Positions 1 to 9,656 of a stretch of 64,000 nt of DNA are shown here, one piece after another (position 1 is the first letter of the stretch; every line of letters starts with the position of its first letter). The stretch is taken from positions 1,736,001-1,800,000 of the forward strand of contig NZ_CP097253.1 in NCBI RefSeq assembly GCF_023380025.1. Reading direction: 5' to 3'. Origin of the DNA: Sphingomonas glaciei (lineage in GTDB: Bacteria > Pseudomonadota > Alphaproteobacteria > Sphingomonadales > Sphingomonadaceae). The translations under genes and the position numbers were made by a program. A model generated the notes under the pieces. The model was not told where the DNA came from. It did no database searches and saw only the letters and a program-made list of their open reading frames with translations.

Positions 1-979
1 TCGGCTGGTTGGCGACGACGCCCACGGTGCGGCCTTCGATCCGGCAGAAGCCGATGATGATGTTGGCGGCGTGGGCGGGCTGAAGCTCGAAGAAGTCGCC
101 TTCGTCGGCGACATTCCGAATCAGTTCGTGCATGTCGTAGGGCTGATTGGCGCTGGGCGGGATCAAGGTGTCGAGGCTGGGCTCGGCGCGGTCCCACGGG
201 TCCTCGGTCGGGCGCTCTGGCACCGACACGCGGTTCGACAGCGGCAGGAAGTCGAAGAACTCGCGCGCCGCGAGCAGCGCATCGATGTCGTTCTCCAGCG
301 CGAGGTCGGCAACCGACGACTTGGTGGTGTGGGTGACCGCGCCACCCAGTTCCTCCTGCGTCACGACCTCGTTGGTGACGGTCTTCACCACCTCCGGGCC
401 GGTGACGAACATGTAGCTCGAATCTTTGACCATGAAGATGAAGTCGGTCATCGCCGGCGAATAGACCGCCCCGCCCGCGCACGGGCCCATGATGAGGGAC
501 AGCTGCGGCACCACGCCCGACGCCAGCACGTTGCGCTGGAACACCTCGGCATAGCCGGCGAGGCTGGCGACGCCCTCCTGGATGCGCGCGCCGCCCGAAT
601 CGTTGAGTCCGATCACCGGCGCGCCGACCTTCATCGCCGCGTCCATGATCTTGCAGATCTTCTGCGCGTGGCGCTCGCTGAGCGAGCCGCCGAACACGGT
701 GAAGTCCTGCGCAAAGACATAGACCAGGCGGCCGTTGATGGTTCCGCTGCCGGTCACCACCCCGTCGCCGGGAAAACGCTGGTCGGCCATTCCGAACTCG
801 GTCGCATTATGCTCGACGAAGGCATCGACCTCTTCGAAGCTGCCTTCGTCGAGGAGGACGGCCAACCGCTCGCGGGCGGTCAGCCGCCCCTTGGCGTGCT
901 GGGCGTCGATTCGTTTGGCGCCTCCGCCGATGTGCGCGGCGGCGCGGCGGCGTTCCAGTTCTGCAATGGTACTGCTCAT
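1..979 (-). CDS. pccB: Acyl-CoA (propionyl-CoA) carboxylase beta subunit, 3' end cut by window
   Basis: Carboxyltransferase subunit of a biotin-dependent acyl-CoA carboxylase, most likely the propionyl-CoA enzyme, which moves CO2 from carboxybiotin to propionyl-CoA to give methylmalonyl-CoA. The first 326 codons are visible, read leftward from the ATG at 977-979; the C-terminal part lies beyond base 1. Signatures seen: [10 protein letters not shown] near the N-terminus, [12 protein letters not shown], the loop [12 protein letters not shown] and FVTGPEVVK followed by EELGGA. The gene to its right runs the other way, so the 236 bp between them should hold divergent promoters. The choice of propionyl-CoA over other acyl-CoA carboxylases rests on motif resemblance only. 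Confidence 0.92.
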   Translation of the reverse strand, partial: MSSTIAELERRRAAAHIGGGAKRIDAQHAKGRLTARERLAVLLDEGSFEEVDAFVEHNATEFGMADQRFPGDGVVTGSGTINGRLVYVFAQDFTVFGGSLSERHAQKICKIMDAAMKVGAPVIGLNDSGGARIQEGVASLAGYAEVFQRNVLASGVVPQLSLIMGPCAGGAVYSPAMTDFIFMVKDSSYMFVTGPEVVKTVTNEVVTQEELGGAVTHTTKSSVADLALENDIDALLAAREFFDFLPLSNRVSVPERPTEDPWDRAEPSLDTLIPPSANQPYDMHELIRNVADEGDFFELQPAHAANIIIGFCRIEGRTVGVVANQP

Positions 980-1215
980 GGCCCGCTCTTCGCGCCCGCG
1001 CGGCGAGGCGTCAATCCGAGCCCGTGCCGCACCTGCGAAGACGGCCACGGAACCGAAAGGCTGAACGATTGTTCATTCTCTCAAGCGCAAGGCGAATTCC
1101 GTTTGCCGCAGCGCAGCATCACTCAGCCGAATTGAGCCGCCATCCCGCGGAACCCGAATCGGCGAACCGTTGTTTGACCGTAACTACCTAAGCTCTTGAG
1201 AGAGGTTCCTATCGC

Positions 1216-3591
1216 ATGTTCGAGAAAGTCGGCGTAAACGACTCTGGTTCTTCTCCGGTTCGCACCGCGCAGGGCAAAGGAACGACCCTGTTGTGCTTTT
1301 CGCATCTTCGCTGGGACTTCGTGTTCCAGCGCCCCCAGCATCTGATGAGCCGGTTCGCCAAGTCGATGCCGGTCGTAATTTGGGAAGAACCGATCTTCGC
1401 CGAAGCCGGCGCCGGACCGTCGCTCGATGAACGCTCGGCCAAGGACATGGCGAACGTGACGGTGGTCACGCCGCGCATCCCCGAAGGCCTGGATGTCGAT
1501 GCCGAGCGCACGATCCTCAAAGGCCTGCTCGACAGCTATTCGGCGACCCTCGATGGCCGCCTGATCCGCTGGTACTACACGCCGATGATGCTGCCCTTCT
1601 CGCGGCATCTGGATTCGGTCGCCACCGTCTATGACTGCATGGACGAGCTGAGCGCCTTCCGTTTCGCACCGACCGAACTGCTCGACCTCGAGCGTGAGCT
1701 GCTGGAGGCGGCCGACATCGTCTTTACCGGCGGCTATTCGCTGTACGAAGCCAAGAAGAAGCGGCACGGCAACGTCCACCCCTTCCCCTCTTCGGTCGAT
1801 CGCGCCCACTTCGGCGCGGCCCGCGGCGGTATCGCCGATCCTGCCGATCAGGCCGGGATCGCCCATCCGCGGCTCGGTTTCTACGGCGTCATCGACGAGC
1901 GGATCGACCTCGACCTCCTCGCCAGCGTCGCCGACCTCCGGCCCGACTGGCAGCTGGTGATGGTCGGCCCGGTGGTGAAGATCAGCGAAGTTGACCTGCC
2001 CCGCCGCCCGAACATCCACTACCTTGGCGGCAAGAGCTACGACGAGTTGCCGACCTACCTCGGCAACTGGGACGTGGCGATGATGCCGTTCGCCATCAAC
2101 GAGGCGACCCGCTTCATCTCGCCGACCAAGACCCCCGAATATCTTGCCGCCGGCAAGCCGGTGGTCTCGACGCCAATCAAGGACGTCAAGCGTCACTACG
2201 AGAAGCTGTCCGGCGTGATGATCGCCGCCACGGCCGCACAGTTCGTCGACGCCGGCGAGCGCGCGCATGCCCTGACTGCCGGTCAGGACGGCGAGTGGCT
2301 GGCCGAAGTCGACCTGGCGCTGGCCGACATGAGCTGGGACACCACTCAGGCCCGGATGGCCGCGCTACTCGGCGAGGTAACGAAGGAAGGCCAGAAGATC
2401 GAGCGCCCGGCATTCGGGCAGGGGCAGTACACCCACACCAAAAACAAGAAGTACGATTACCTGATCGTCGGCTGCGGCTTTGCCGGATCGGTCCTGGCCG
2501 AGCGGCTGGCGACCCAGCATGGTGCCCGCGTGCTGATGATCGACAAGCGCGATCACGTCGCCGGCAATGCCTATGACGAATATGACAAGAACGGCATCCT
2601 GTACCACAAGTACGGGCCGCATATCTTCCACGCCAACAGCGATGAGATCGTCAGCTACCTGTCGCAGTTCACCCAGTGGCGCCCGTACGAGCACCGCGTG
2701 CTCGCCAACGTCCGCGACCAGCAGGTGCCGATCCCGATCAACCGCACCACCTTGAACATGCTGTTCAATGCCGGGCTGAAGACCGACGAGGACGCCGCGG
2801 CGTTCCTGGCGGCACGGGCCGAGCCGGTGGCGGATATAAAGACCAGCGAGGACGTCGTCGTCAACGCGGTCGGCCGCGAGCTCTACGAGCTGTTCTTCCA
2901 AGGCTACACGCGCAAGCAATGGGGTCTCGACCCGAGCGAGCTCGACAAGCTGGTGACGGCGCGGATCCCGACCCGGACCAATACCGACGACCGTTATTTC
3001 ACCGACAAGCACCAGATCATGCCGCTCGAGGGCTACACCCGGATGTTCGAGCGCATGCTGGACCATCCGCTGATCGACAAGTCGCTCGGCACTGACTTCC
3101 GCGACGTGCGGAACGAGATCGACGCCGCGCACATTATCTACACCGGCCCGATCGACGAATATTTCGACTGGCGCTTCGGCAAGCTGCCCTATCGCTCGCT
3201 GCGCTTCGTCCACTCGACGATCGACAAGGAGTGGTTCCAGGAGGTGGGCACGGTCAACTATCCGTCGACCGACATCCCCTACACCCGGATCAGCGAATAC
3301 AAGCACCTGACCGGGCAGCAGCATCCGCGGACCTCGATCACGCTTGAATATCCAAGCGCCGAGGGTGATCCCTATTACCCGATTCCGCGGCCGGAGAACC
3401 AGGCGTTGTTCAAGCGCTACGAAGCGCTGGCGGATTCGACCGCCGGGGTGACCTTTGTCGGTCGCCTGGCGACCTACCGTTACTACAACATGGACCAGAT
3501 CGTGGGTCAGGCCCTCGCCACGTTCCGCCGGATGGACGAAGTCCGCACCCGCACCGGCGCGAGTAGCCAGGAGCTTCGACTGGCCATCTAA
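1216..3591 (+). CDS. Fusion protein: GT-B type glycosyltransferase + UDP-galactopyranose mutase
   Basis: A 791-residue two-domain protein. Residues about 20-395 look like a family 1 (GT-B) glycosyltransferase: an N-terminal FSHLRWDFVFQRPQHL segment, a central HPRLGFYGVIDERID, and the donor-side PTKTPEYLAAGKPVVSTP typical of nucleotide-sugar binding. Residues about 413-780 are a UDP-galactopyranose mutase (Glf): an FAD Rossmann motif VGCGFAGSVLAERLA, then HKYGPHIFHAN and GYTRKQWG, all expected of the flavoenzyme that turns UDP-galactopyranose into UDP-galactofuranose. Free-standing Glf is about 370-390 residues, so both parts appear complete. A purine-rich stretch at 1199-1206 precedes the ATG. 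The next gene starts 19 bases after the stop. I infer that one polypeptide makes and perhaps uses an activated furanose sugar; the acceptor is unknown. Confidence 0.88.
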   Translation: MFEKVGVNDSGSSPVRTAQGKGTTLLCFSHLRWDFVFQRPQHLMSRFAKSMPVVIWEEPIFAEAGAGPSLDERSAKDMANVTVVTPRIPEGLDVDAERTILKGLLDSYSATLDGRLIRWYYTPMMLPFSRHLDSVATVYDCMDELSAFRFAPTELLDLERELLEAADIVFTGGYSLYEAKKKRHGNVHPFPSSVDRAHFGAARGGIADPADQAGIAHPRLGFYGVIDERIDLDLLASVADLRPDWQLVMVGPVVKISEVDLPRRPNIHYLGGKSYDELPTYLGNWDVAMMPFAINEATRFISPTKTPEYLAAGKPVVSTPIKDVKRHYEKLSGVMIAATAAQFVDAGERAHALTAGQDGEWLAEVDLALADMSWDTTQARMAALLGEVTKEGQKIERPAFGQGQYTHTKNKKYDYLIVGCGFAGSVLAERLATQHGARVLMIDKRDHVAGNAYDEYDKNGILYHKYGPHIFHANSDEIVSYLSQFTQWRPYEHRVLANVRDQQVPIPINRTTLNMLFNAGLKTDEDAAAFLAARAEPVADIKTSEDVVVNAVGRELYELFFQGYTRKQWGLDPSELDKLVTARIPTRTNTDDRYFTDKHQIMPLEGYTRMFERMLDHPLIDKSLGTDFRDVRNEIDAAHIIYTGPIDEYFDWRFGKLPYRSLRFVHSTIDKEWFQEVGTVNYPSTDIPYTRISEYKHLTGQQHPRTSITLEYPSAEGDPYYPIPRPENQALFKRYEALADSTAGVTFVGRLATYRYYNMDQIVGQALATFRRMDEVRTRTGASSQELRLAI

Positions 3592-3610
3592 GGCCAGTTG
3601 ACGCCGCTCC

Positions 3611-5767
3611 ATGAAAGAAGGTCACGAACGCAGCACTCCGCCCCTCGAATTATGGGGCGGAGTGGAATGCACGGTTGTTCGCCTCGGCGACCAGTATCGT
3701 GACCAGGTGGTGGAGACCGGCCATTCGGTCCGCCTCGCCGACCTCGATGCCATCGCCGAGCTGGGCATCAGGACCGTCCGCTACCCCATCGTATGGGAGC
3801 GGGTGGCGCCCGACGATCCCGACAAGCTCGACTTCGCCTGGCACGACGAGCGGCTGCGGCGACTGCGCGACCTCGGCATCCGGGTTATTGGCGGGCTCGT
3901 CCACCATGGCTCGGGGCCACGCTACACCAGCCTGCTCGATCCCGATTTCGGCGATAAGTTGGGGCGCTATGCGGCCAAGGTCGCCGAACGCTATCCGTGG
4001 ATAGACCAGTGGACCCCGGTCAACGAGCCGCTGACCACCGCCCGCTTCGCCTGCATGTACGGCCACTGGTATCCGCACCGGCACAGCCTGAACGAGACGC
4101 TGCTGGCGCTCGCCAACGAATGCAACGGCTCGCTCCAGGCGATGCGGGCGATCCGCAAGGTCATCCCCCACGCGCGGCACGTCACCACCGAGGACCTCGG
4201 CAAGACCTGGTCGACCCCCGCCCTCGCCTACCAGGCAAATCACGAGAACGAACGGCGCTGGCTCAGCCTCGACCTGCTGGCGGGCCGGGTCGACGCCGAC
4301 CACGGCTTCTACACGCCGCTACGCAAAGCTGGGGTGCCCGACGCGCTGCTCGACGATCTGCGTTCCGGCGAGGCGACCCCCGACCTCATCGGGATCAACC
4401 ATTACCTGACCAGCGAGCGCTATCTCGACCAGCGCGCCGGACGCTATCCGGGCGAGCCGGTCGGAACCAACGGCCGGCAGAAGTACGTCGATCTCGAAGC
4501 GGTGCGGATGCCGCGCCTCGCCGGGCTGACCGGCCCTGCCGCCCGGCTGCGCGAGGCGTGGGAACGCTACGGCATCCCGCTCGCCATCACCGAAGTCCAC
4601 CATGGCTGCACCCGCGAGGAGCAGTTGCGGTGGCTGCACGAAGTGTGGGCCGCTGCCGAGACCGTCAGGGACGAGGGCGTCGACGTCCGCGCGGTCACCC
4701 TGTGGTCGCTGTTCGGCAACGTCGACTGGCGCTCGCTGCTCACCCTGCGCGAGGGGATCTACGACGTCGGCGCGTTCGACACGCGCGGTGGCGGCACCCG
4801 CCCGACGCTGATCGCCAAGGCCGCAGCGGCGCTGGCGAAGGGGAGCATGCTCCAGCATCCGGTCGGCGCAGGCATGCCGTGGTGGAAGCGGCCGGAGCGT
4901 TTCTACATCGGGTCGGAGCCGTGCCCGCCCGAACGCTTCGGGAGCCAGCCCTTGCTCGTCACCGGCGCCACCGGCACGCTCGGCCAGGCATTTGCGCGCA
5001 TCTGCACCCGCCGCGGGCTGGCCCACCGGGTCACCGACCGCGCCGCACTCGACATCACCGACGCCGCCAGCATCGCCAATGCGCTTGACCGGCTGCGGCC
5101 GTGGGCGGTGGTCAATACCGCCGGCTTCGTCCGCGTGCCCGAAGCCGAGCATCAGCCCGACGACTGCTTCGCGATCAACACCACCGGTCCTGAACTGCTC
5201 GCCGCCGCCTGCCACCGCCGCGGCATCCCGTTCGTCACCTTCTCGTCCGACCTGGTGTTCGACGGCAAGCTTGGCCGCGCCTATCTCGAGCCCGATCCGA
5301 CCAGCCCGACCTGTGTCTACGGCGAAAGCAAGGCGCTGGCGGAGGATCGCGTGCTGGAGATCGATCCGCGGGCCCTGATCGTCCGCACCAGCGCGTTCTT
5401 CGGCCCGTGGGATCCGCACAACTTCCTCCACCACACCGTGGCGGCATTAAGCCGCGGCGAGGAAGTGCATGCCAGCGGCAATGCCATTGTCTCGCCGACC
5501 TATGTCCCCGATCTCGTTCACGCGACGCTCGACCTGCTGCTCGATGGCGAGCGCGGGATCTGGCACCTGGCGAACGTCGGAAGCATTAGCTGGCACGACC
5601 TCGCCCACGAAATTGCCGGGCGGACCAACCTGTGTCCCAAAAAGATCCGCGATTCGGGCGGCGACCGCGCCAACAACACGCTGGGCACCAATCGCGGCCA
5701 GATATTGCGCCCGCTGACCGCCGCGCTGGACGATTATGTCCGCTATGCCGAAACGCTGCCCCGCTAG
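3611..5767 (+). CDS. Fusion protein: GH1-like glycosidase + RmlD-like sugar nucleotide reductase
   Basis: A 718-residue fusion. Residues about 12-405 resemble a family 1 glycoside hydrolase (TIM barrel): VNEP carries the expected acid/base Glu (about E139) and LAITEVHHG the expected nucleophile Glu (about E328, in a variant of the usual TENG). Residues about 445-718 are an extended short-chain dehydrogenase of the dTDP-4-dehydrorhamnose reductase type, with VTGATGTLGQAF for NAD(P) binding and the catalytic pair YGESK (about Y570, K574). It follows the glycosyltransferase-mutase fusion by 19 bases and is probably co-transcribed with it. The hydrolase half may act as a glycosidase, a transglycosidase or only bind a glycan. 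Its substrate cannot be read from the sequence. Confidence 0.85.
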   Translation: MKEGHERSTPPLELWGGVECTVVRLGDQYRDQVVETGHSVRLADLDAIAELGIRTVRYPIVWERVAPDDPDKLDFAWHDERLRRLRDLGIRVIGGLVHHGSGPRYTSLLDPDFGDKLGRYAAKVAERYPWIDQWTPVNEPLTTARFACMYGHWYPHRHSLNETLLALANECNGSLQAMRAIRKVIPHARHVTTEDLGKTWSTPALAYQANHENERRWLSLDLLAGRVDADHGFYTPLRKAGVPDALLDDLRSGEATPDLIGINHYLTSERYLDQRAGRYPGEPVGTNGRQKYVDLEAVRMPRLAGLTGPAARLREAWERYGIPLAITEVHHGCTREEQLRWLHEVWAAAETVRDEGVDVRAVTLWSLFGNVDWRSLLTLREGIYDVGAFDTRGGGTRPTLIAKAAAALAKGSMLQHPVGAGMPWWKRPERFYIGSEPCPPERFGSQPLLVTGATGTLGQAFARICTRRGLAHRVTDRAALDITDAASIANALDRLRPWAVVNTAGFVRVPEAEHQPDDCFAINTTGPELLAAACHRRGIPFVTFSSDLVFDGKLGRAYLEPDPTSPTCVYGESKALAEDRVLEIDPRALIVRTSAFFGPWDPHNFLHHTVAALSRGEEVHASGNAIVSPTYVPDLVHATLDLLLDGERGIWHLANVGSISWHDLAHEIAGRTNLCPKKIRDSGGDRANNTLGTNRGQILRPLTAALDDYVRYAETLPR

Positions 5768-5826
5768 GCGCGGTTGAACCTTCGCGCGCCCTCGTGCTTT
5801 GACGGGGCGAGAAAGGATCCCACCAC

Positions 5827-6594
5827 TTGCAGCCGACAAGCCACTGGCCCCAGCGCCTGTACCTCGTCCGCCACGGCCAGAGCCAGGGCAATGTCGCGCG
5901 CGACCGCTCGGAGGCCGAGGGGCTGGCGACCATCGGAATCGACATGCGCGACGTCGACGTGCCCCTGTCCGACCTCGGCCACCAGCAGGCCGATGCCGCC
6001 GGGCGCTGGTTCGCCGTCTTGCCCGAGGGCGAGAAGCCCGAGGTGATCCTCTCCTCGCCCTATCTTCGGGCCCGCCAGACCGCCCGCGCGATCTGCGAGG
6101 CGGGCGGGCTTGCCGGCGGCCGGGCCCGCACCGTCATCGACGAACGCCTGCGCGAACGTGAATTCGGAGTATTCGACGGCCTCACCGCGCTCGGCATCCG
6201 CCAAAATTATCCCGAGGAAGCCGCCCACCGCGCCCGGCTCGGCAAATTCTATCACCGTCCGCCCGGCGGTGAGAGCTGGGCCGACGTGATCCTGCGGCTG
6301 CGCTCGGCGATGAATTCGATCAACCTCCACTATAATGGGCGGCGCGTGCTGATCGTCTGCCACCAGGTGGTGGTGCTGTGCATGCGCTACGTGCTGGAGG
6401 AGTTGGAGGAGCACGACATCCTGGCGATCGACAAAGCGGCCGACATCCTGAACTGCGGGATCTGCGCCTTCGACTTCGAGGTGCAAGAGCTCGACTGCGC
6501 ACCCAAGCTGGCGCTGTGGAACCATGCCGCCCCGCTCGAGGAGCAGGGCGCTCCGGTTACCGCCGCGCCCGACCAGATGGTGGGCAGCCGGTGA
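5827..6594 (+). CDS. Histidine phosphatase family protein (phosphoglycerate mutase-like)
   Basis: A 255-residue branch 1 histidine phosphatase. The catalytic motif LVRHGQSQGN lies at residues 13-22, with H16 as the residue that would be phosphorylated. SSPYLRARQTA and the late VCHQVVV (second catalytic His) complete the fold. I chose the TTG at 5827 because AAAGGA sits about 10 bases upstream and no in-frame ATG precedes the RHG motif. The stop overlaps the GTG start of the NAD(P)HX dehydratase by four bases, so the two are translationally coupled. The family includes phosphoglycerate mutases, fructose bisphosphatases and broad phosphatases; the substrate cannot be decided here. Confidence 0.85.
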   Translation: MQPTSHWPQRLYLVRHGQSQGNVARDRSEAEGLATIGIDMRDVDVPLSDLGHQQADAAGRWFAVLPEGEKPEVILSSPYLRARQTARAICEAGGLAGGRARTVIDERLREREFGVFDGLTALGIRQNYPEEAAHRARLGKFYHRPPGGESWADVILRLRSAMNSINLHYNGRRVLIVCHQVVVLCMRYVLEELEEHDILAIDKAADILNCGICAFDFEVQELDCAPKLALWNHAAPLEEQGAPVTAAPDQMVGSR

Positions 6595-7472
6595 GCGAGC
6601 CGGTCGAGCTCGATCCCGACACCCTGAAGCGCTATCCGCTCCCGCCGATCGCCGGCGGCGACAAGGACGAGCGCGGTTCGATCCTGATCATCGCCGGCAG
6701 CCGCGAGGTGTCGGGCGCAGCGCTGTTGACCGCGATGGGCGCCATGCGCTCGGGGGCGGGTCGCCTGCAGATCGTGACCGTCGCCAGCGCCGCGCCGGGC
6801 CTGTCGATCTCGATGCCCGAAGCAATGGTCACCGGCATGGCCGAGGGCCGCGACGGCGGGTTCGCGCCCTCGACGGTCAAGCCGATCGCCGAGCGCGCCG
6901 CGCAGGCCGACGTGGTGGTCGCCGGCCCAGGCATGCGCGGCAACAAGTCGACCGAGGCACTGGCAGAGGCGCTGGTCGGCGGCGGCCAGCCGCTGGTGCT
7001 CGACGCTGCCCTCCTCCACGCGCTTCCCGCCCGGCGCGGGGAAGTGCAGCGGGCCGAGTGCCCGACCATCCTCCTTCCTCACTCCGGCGAAATGGCCAGC
7101 CTGCTCGGGTGTGATGAAGCGGAGGTCGACGCCGATCCCGTCGCCGCCGGCCGCCGCTGCACCGAGCGTTACGATTGCCTGACACTGGTCAAGGGCGTGC
7201 AAAGCCACATCGTTGCGCCTGACGGGCGCGCGTTTCGCTATCCGGGCGGCGGGCCCGGCCTCGGCGTCTCGGGATCGGGCGACACGCTGGCGGGGATCGT
7301 CGGCGGCCTGCTGGCCCGCCGCGCCGACCCGCTGGCCGCCCTGCTGTGGGGCGTGTGGTGCCATGGCGAGGCCGGACGCCGCTTGGGCGAGAGGATCGGC
7401 ACCCTCGGCTTCCTGGCGCGCGAGATACCGGGCGAGGTGCCTGGAATCTTGCGCGACGGCGGAATGCTCTAG
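6591..7472 (+). CDS. nnrD: ADP/ATP-dependent NAD(P)H-hydrate dehydratase
   Basis: Repairs hydrated NADH and NADPH by ATP- or ADP-driven dehydration. The 293-residue protein covers only the YjeF C-terminal (ribokinase-like) domain, so the epimerase partner must be encoded elsewhere. Signatures: GSILIIAGSREVSGAALLTA near the N-terminus, VVAGPGMRGN, LLPHSGEMASLLG and the anion-hole GSGDTLAGIVGGLLA near the end. The GTG at 6591 forms a GTGA overlap with the preceding phosphatase stop. The same frame is open further upstream, but that stretch lies inside the phosphatase gene. Its TAG shares a CTAG with the TAG of convergent pyk. Confidence 0.9.
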   Translation: MSEPVELDPDTLKRYPLPPIAGGDKDERGSILIIAGSREVSGAALLTAMGAMRSGAGRLQIVTVASAAPGLSISMPEAMVTGMAEGRDGGFAPSTVKPIAERAAQADVVVAGPGMRGNKSTEALAEALVGGGQPLVLDAALLHALPARRGEVQRAECPTILLPHSGEMASLLGCDEAEVDADPVAAGRRCTERYDCLTLVKGVQSHIVAPDGRAFRYPGGGPGLGVSGSGDTLAGIVGGLLARRADPLAALLWGVWCHGEAGRRLGERIGTLGFLAREIPGEVPGILRDGGML

Positions 7473-8923
7473 CTCACCCCGTAGTCATCGAGTTCGTCGC
7501 CGACCACCCGAACCACGTGCAGCACGTTGGTCGAGCCGGCCGTCCCGAACGGCACGCCGGCCATGATGATCACCCGCTGACCGCCCTCGGCTAGCTTGTG
7601 GCGGAGCACCATGCGCTTGGCCTTGCCGACCATCTCCTCGAAGCTGGCGACGTCACGGGTGTGGACCGCGTGGACGCCCCACACCAGGCCCATCCGGCGC
7701 GCCACGGTGCGGCTGGCCGTCATCACCAGCAGCGCCACCGGTCCGCGCTCCCGGGCGATGCGGCGGGCGATCGCGCCGGTCGAGGTATAGCAGACCATCG
7801 CCGCGACCTTGACCGTGTTGGCGATGTTGCCCGCGCTTTCAGCCAGCGCGTCGGCGGTATTGGGCTCGGCCGGGGTGGCGGTGAAGTGCACCCGCTCGGC
7901 ATATTTGGGGTCGGCTTCGACCGAGCGGCCGATCCGGTCCATCATCGCCACCGCTTCGACCGGGAAGTCGCCGGCAGCGCTTTCGGCCGACAGCATGATC
8001 GCATCGGCGCCGTCGTAGATGGCGTTGGCGACGTCGCTCACTTCGGCCCGGGTCGGGGTCGGGGAGGTGATCATGCTTTCCAGCATCTGGGTAGCGACCA
8101 CCACCGGCTTGCCGAGTTCGCGGGCGCGGGCGACGATCATCTTCTGCAGCGGCGGGACCGCTTCGGCCGGAAGTTCGACGCCGAGGTCGCCGCGCGCGAC
8201 CATCACCGCGTCGGCATGCTGGAGGATGCCTTCCAGCCGCTCGATCGCCGCCGGCTTCTCGATCTTGACCATCAGCGCGGCGCGGTCGCCGATCAGCGCG
8301 CGCGCCTCCTCGACGTCTTCGGCCCGCTGGACGAAGCTCAGCGCGATGAAGTCGGCGCCCTGGCTCAACGCGAACTGCAGGTCGTCGCGATCCTTTTCGG
8401 TCAGCGCCGGGATCGGCACCAGCACGTCGGGGACGTTGACGCCCTTGTTGTTGCTGACCTTGCCGCCAACCTCGACGATGGTCTCGATCCGGTTGGCGGT
8501 CACCGCCGCGACCCGCAGGCGGATCTTGCCGTCGTCGATCAGCAGCTGGTCGCCTTCGCGGACCGCTTCGAACAGTTCGGGGTGCGGAAGCTCGACCCGC
8601 TTGGCCGATCCGGGCGCCTCGTCGGCATCGAGGATGAAGCGCGCACCGGTGTCGAGCTGCGCCGACCCGCCGTCGAAGCGACCGACGCGCAGCTTGGGCC
8701 CCTGCAAGTCGAACAAAATGCAGCTCGGACGCTTGTGCTCGACCTCGAGTGAACGAATCGTGTCCACCAGCTGCGCCTTGGCGGCCTGGTCGCCATGGCT
8801 CATGTTGATGCGAAAGGCGTCCGCCCCGCACGCCATCAACTTGGCGATCATTTCCCGGCTGCTCGAGGAGGGTCCCAAGGTGGCGAGAATCCTGACCTTG
8901 CGTCCGCGCGGTCCTACCGACAT
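7469..8923 (-). CDS. pyk: Pyruvate kinase
   Basis: Catalyses the last step of glycolysis, phosphoenolpyruvate + ADP to pyruvate + ATP, in the cytoplasm. Signatures: [13 protein letters not shown] at the N-terminus, RINMSHGD, the Lys-containing [20 protein letters not shown] and ATQMLESM. About 484 residues from the ATG at 8923, the family's usual size. In-frame GTG codons at 8929 and 8935 are alternatives: GGGAG lies 11 bases before the ATG and 5 before the GTG at 8929, so the first few residues are uncertain. It is convergent with nnrD and shares a CTAG with it as stop codons. Confidence 0.95.
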   Translation of the reverse strand: MSVGPRGRKVRILATLGPSSSSREMIAKLMACGADAFRINMSHGDQAAKAQLVDTIRSLEVEHKRPSCILFDLQGPKLRVGRFDGGSAQLDTGARFILDADEAPGSAKRVELPHPELFEAVREGDQLLIDDGKIRLRVAAVTANRIETIVEVGGKVSNNKGVNVPDVLVPIPALTEKDRDDLQFALSQGADFIALSFVQRAEDVEEARALIGDRAALMVKIEKPAAIERLEGILQHADAVMVARGDLGVELPAEAVPPLQKMIVARARELGKPVVVATQMLESMITSPTPTRAEVSDVANAIYDGADAIMLSAESAAGDFPVEAVAMMDRIGRSVEADPKYAERVHFTATPAEPNTADALAESAGNIANTVKVAAMVCYTSTGAIARRIARERGPVALLVMTASRTVARRMGLVWGVHAVHTRDVASFEEMVGKAKRMVLRHKLAEGGQRVIIMAGVPFGTAGSTNVLHVVRVVGDELDDYGVS

Positions 8924-9058
8924 CGCCACCCACACTCCCGTTTCGTTTGCTGTTGCCGCCGAGCCATAGCGGGCGACGCTGGTTGTTCAACCGCTTGGCG
9001 CTCCCCCGTCGCTGGCCTAAGGGCGCCCCCGCATACTATTCATCGGGGAGGGAGAATC

Positions 9059-9301
9059 ATGTCCGACGGCAACGTCGCGGCCGACCAGCTGCGCCTTTTG
9101 ATCGAGCGCATCGAGCGTCTGGAAGAAGAAAAGAAGGGCGTCGCGGACGACATCAAGGACGTCTACGCCGAAGCCAAGGCTACCGGGTTCGACACCAAGA
9201 CGATGCGCAAGGTCGTCGGCCTGCGGAAGATGGAAAAGCATGCCCGCGACGAAGCGGATGCCTTGCTGGAGACCTATCGCAACGCGCTCGGTCTGCACTA
9301 A
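9059..9301 (+). CDS. gapR: GapR-like nucleoid-associated protein (DUF2312)
   Basis: An 80-residue all-helical protein matching the DUF2312 family. Its best-known member, GapR of Caulobacter, binds AT-rich or overtwisted DNA ahead of replication forks and transcription units. Family features seen: [30 protein letters not shown] and the basic [14 protein letters not shown], in the expected order and spacing. GGGAGGGAGAA just before the ATG at 9059 is a strong ribosome-binding site and sets the start; the upstream open frame is antisense to pyk. Identification is by family resemblance. The role in chromosome structuring is inferred from the Caulobacter protein. Confidence 0.9.
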   Translation: MSDGNVAADQLRLLIERIERLEEEKKGVADDIKDVYAEAKATGFDTKTMRKVVGLRKMEKHARDEADALLETYRNALGLH

Positions 9302-9333
9302 GGTCGGCTGACCACCAGGGGGAGCTCAAGCCA

Positions 9334-9651
9334 ATGATCATCACCACCACCTCGACGCTCGATGGGCGGCCGGTTCGCGACTATCTCGGCCTGGTCGGGG
9401 GCGAAGTGATTGTCGGCGCCAACGTCATCAAGGACGTGTTCGCCTCGGTCACCGACTTTCTCGGCGGCCGCTCGGGCGCCTACGAATCATCGATCCAGGA
9501 AGCCCGCGCCCAGGCGATGCAGGAAATGGAAGCATCGGCCCGACGGCTCGGCGCCGATGCGATCCTGGCGGTCGACTTCGATTATGAGGTGATCGGGAAG
9601 TCGGGCTCGATGCTGATGGTCTGCGCTTGCGGCACCGCGGTGAAGCTCTGA
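9334..9651 (+). CDS. YbjQ/UPF0145 family protein
   Basis: A 105-residue protein of the heavy-metal-binding-like YbjQ (UPF0145) family, a small oligomeric alpha/beta fold whose function is not settled. Seen: a start with [11 protein letters not shown], the conserved [26 protein letters not shown], and [14 protein letters not shown] near the C-terminus. A GGGGGAG ribosome-binding site lies ahead of the ATG. It begins 32 bases after gapR and is followed within six bases by the broken DUF1003 gene, so the three probably form a short transcription unit. Confidence 0.85.
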   Translation: MIITTTSTLDGRPVRDYLGLVGGEVIVGANVIKDVFASVTDFLGGRSGAYESSIQEARAQAMQEMEASARRLGADAILAVDFDYEVIGKSGSMLMVCACGTAVKL

Positions 9652-9656
9652 GCCAA

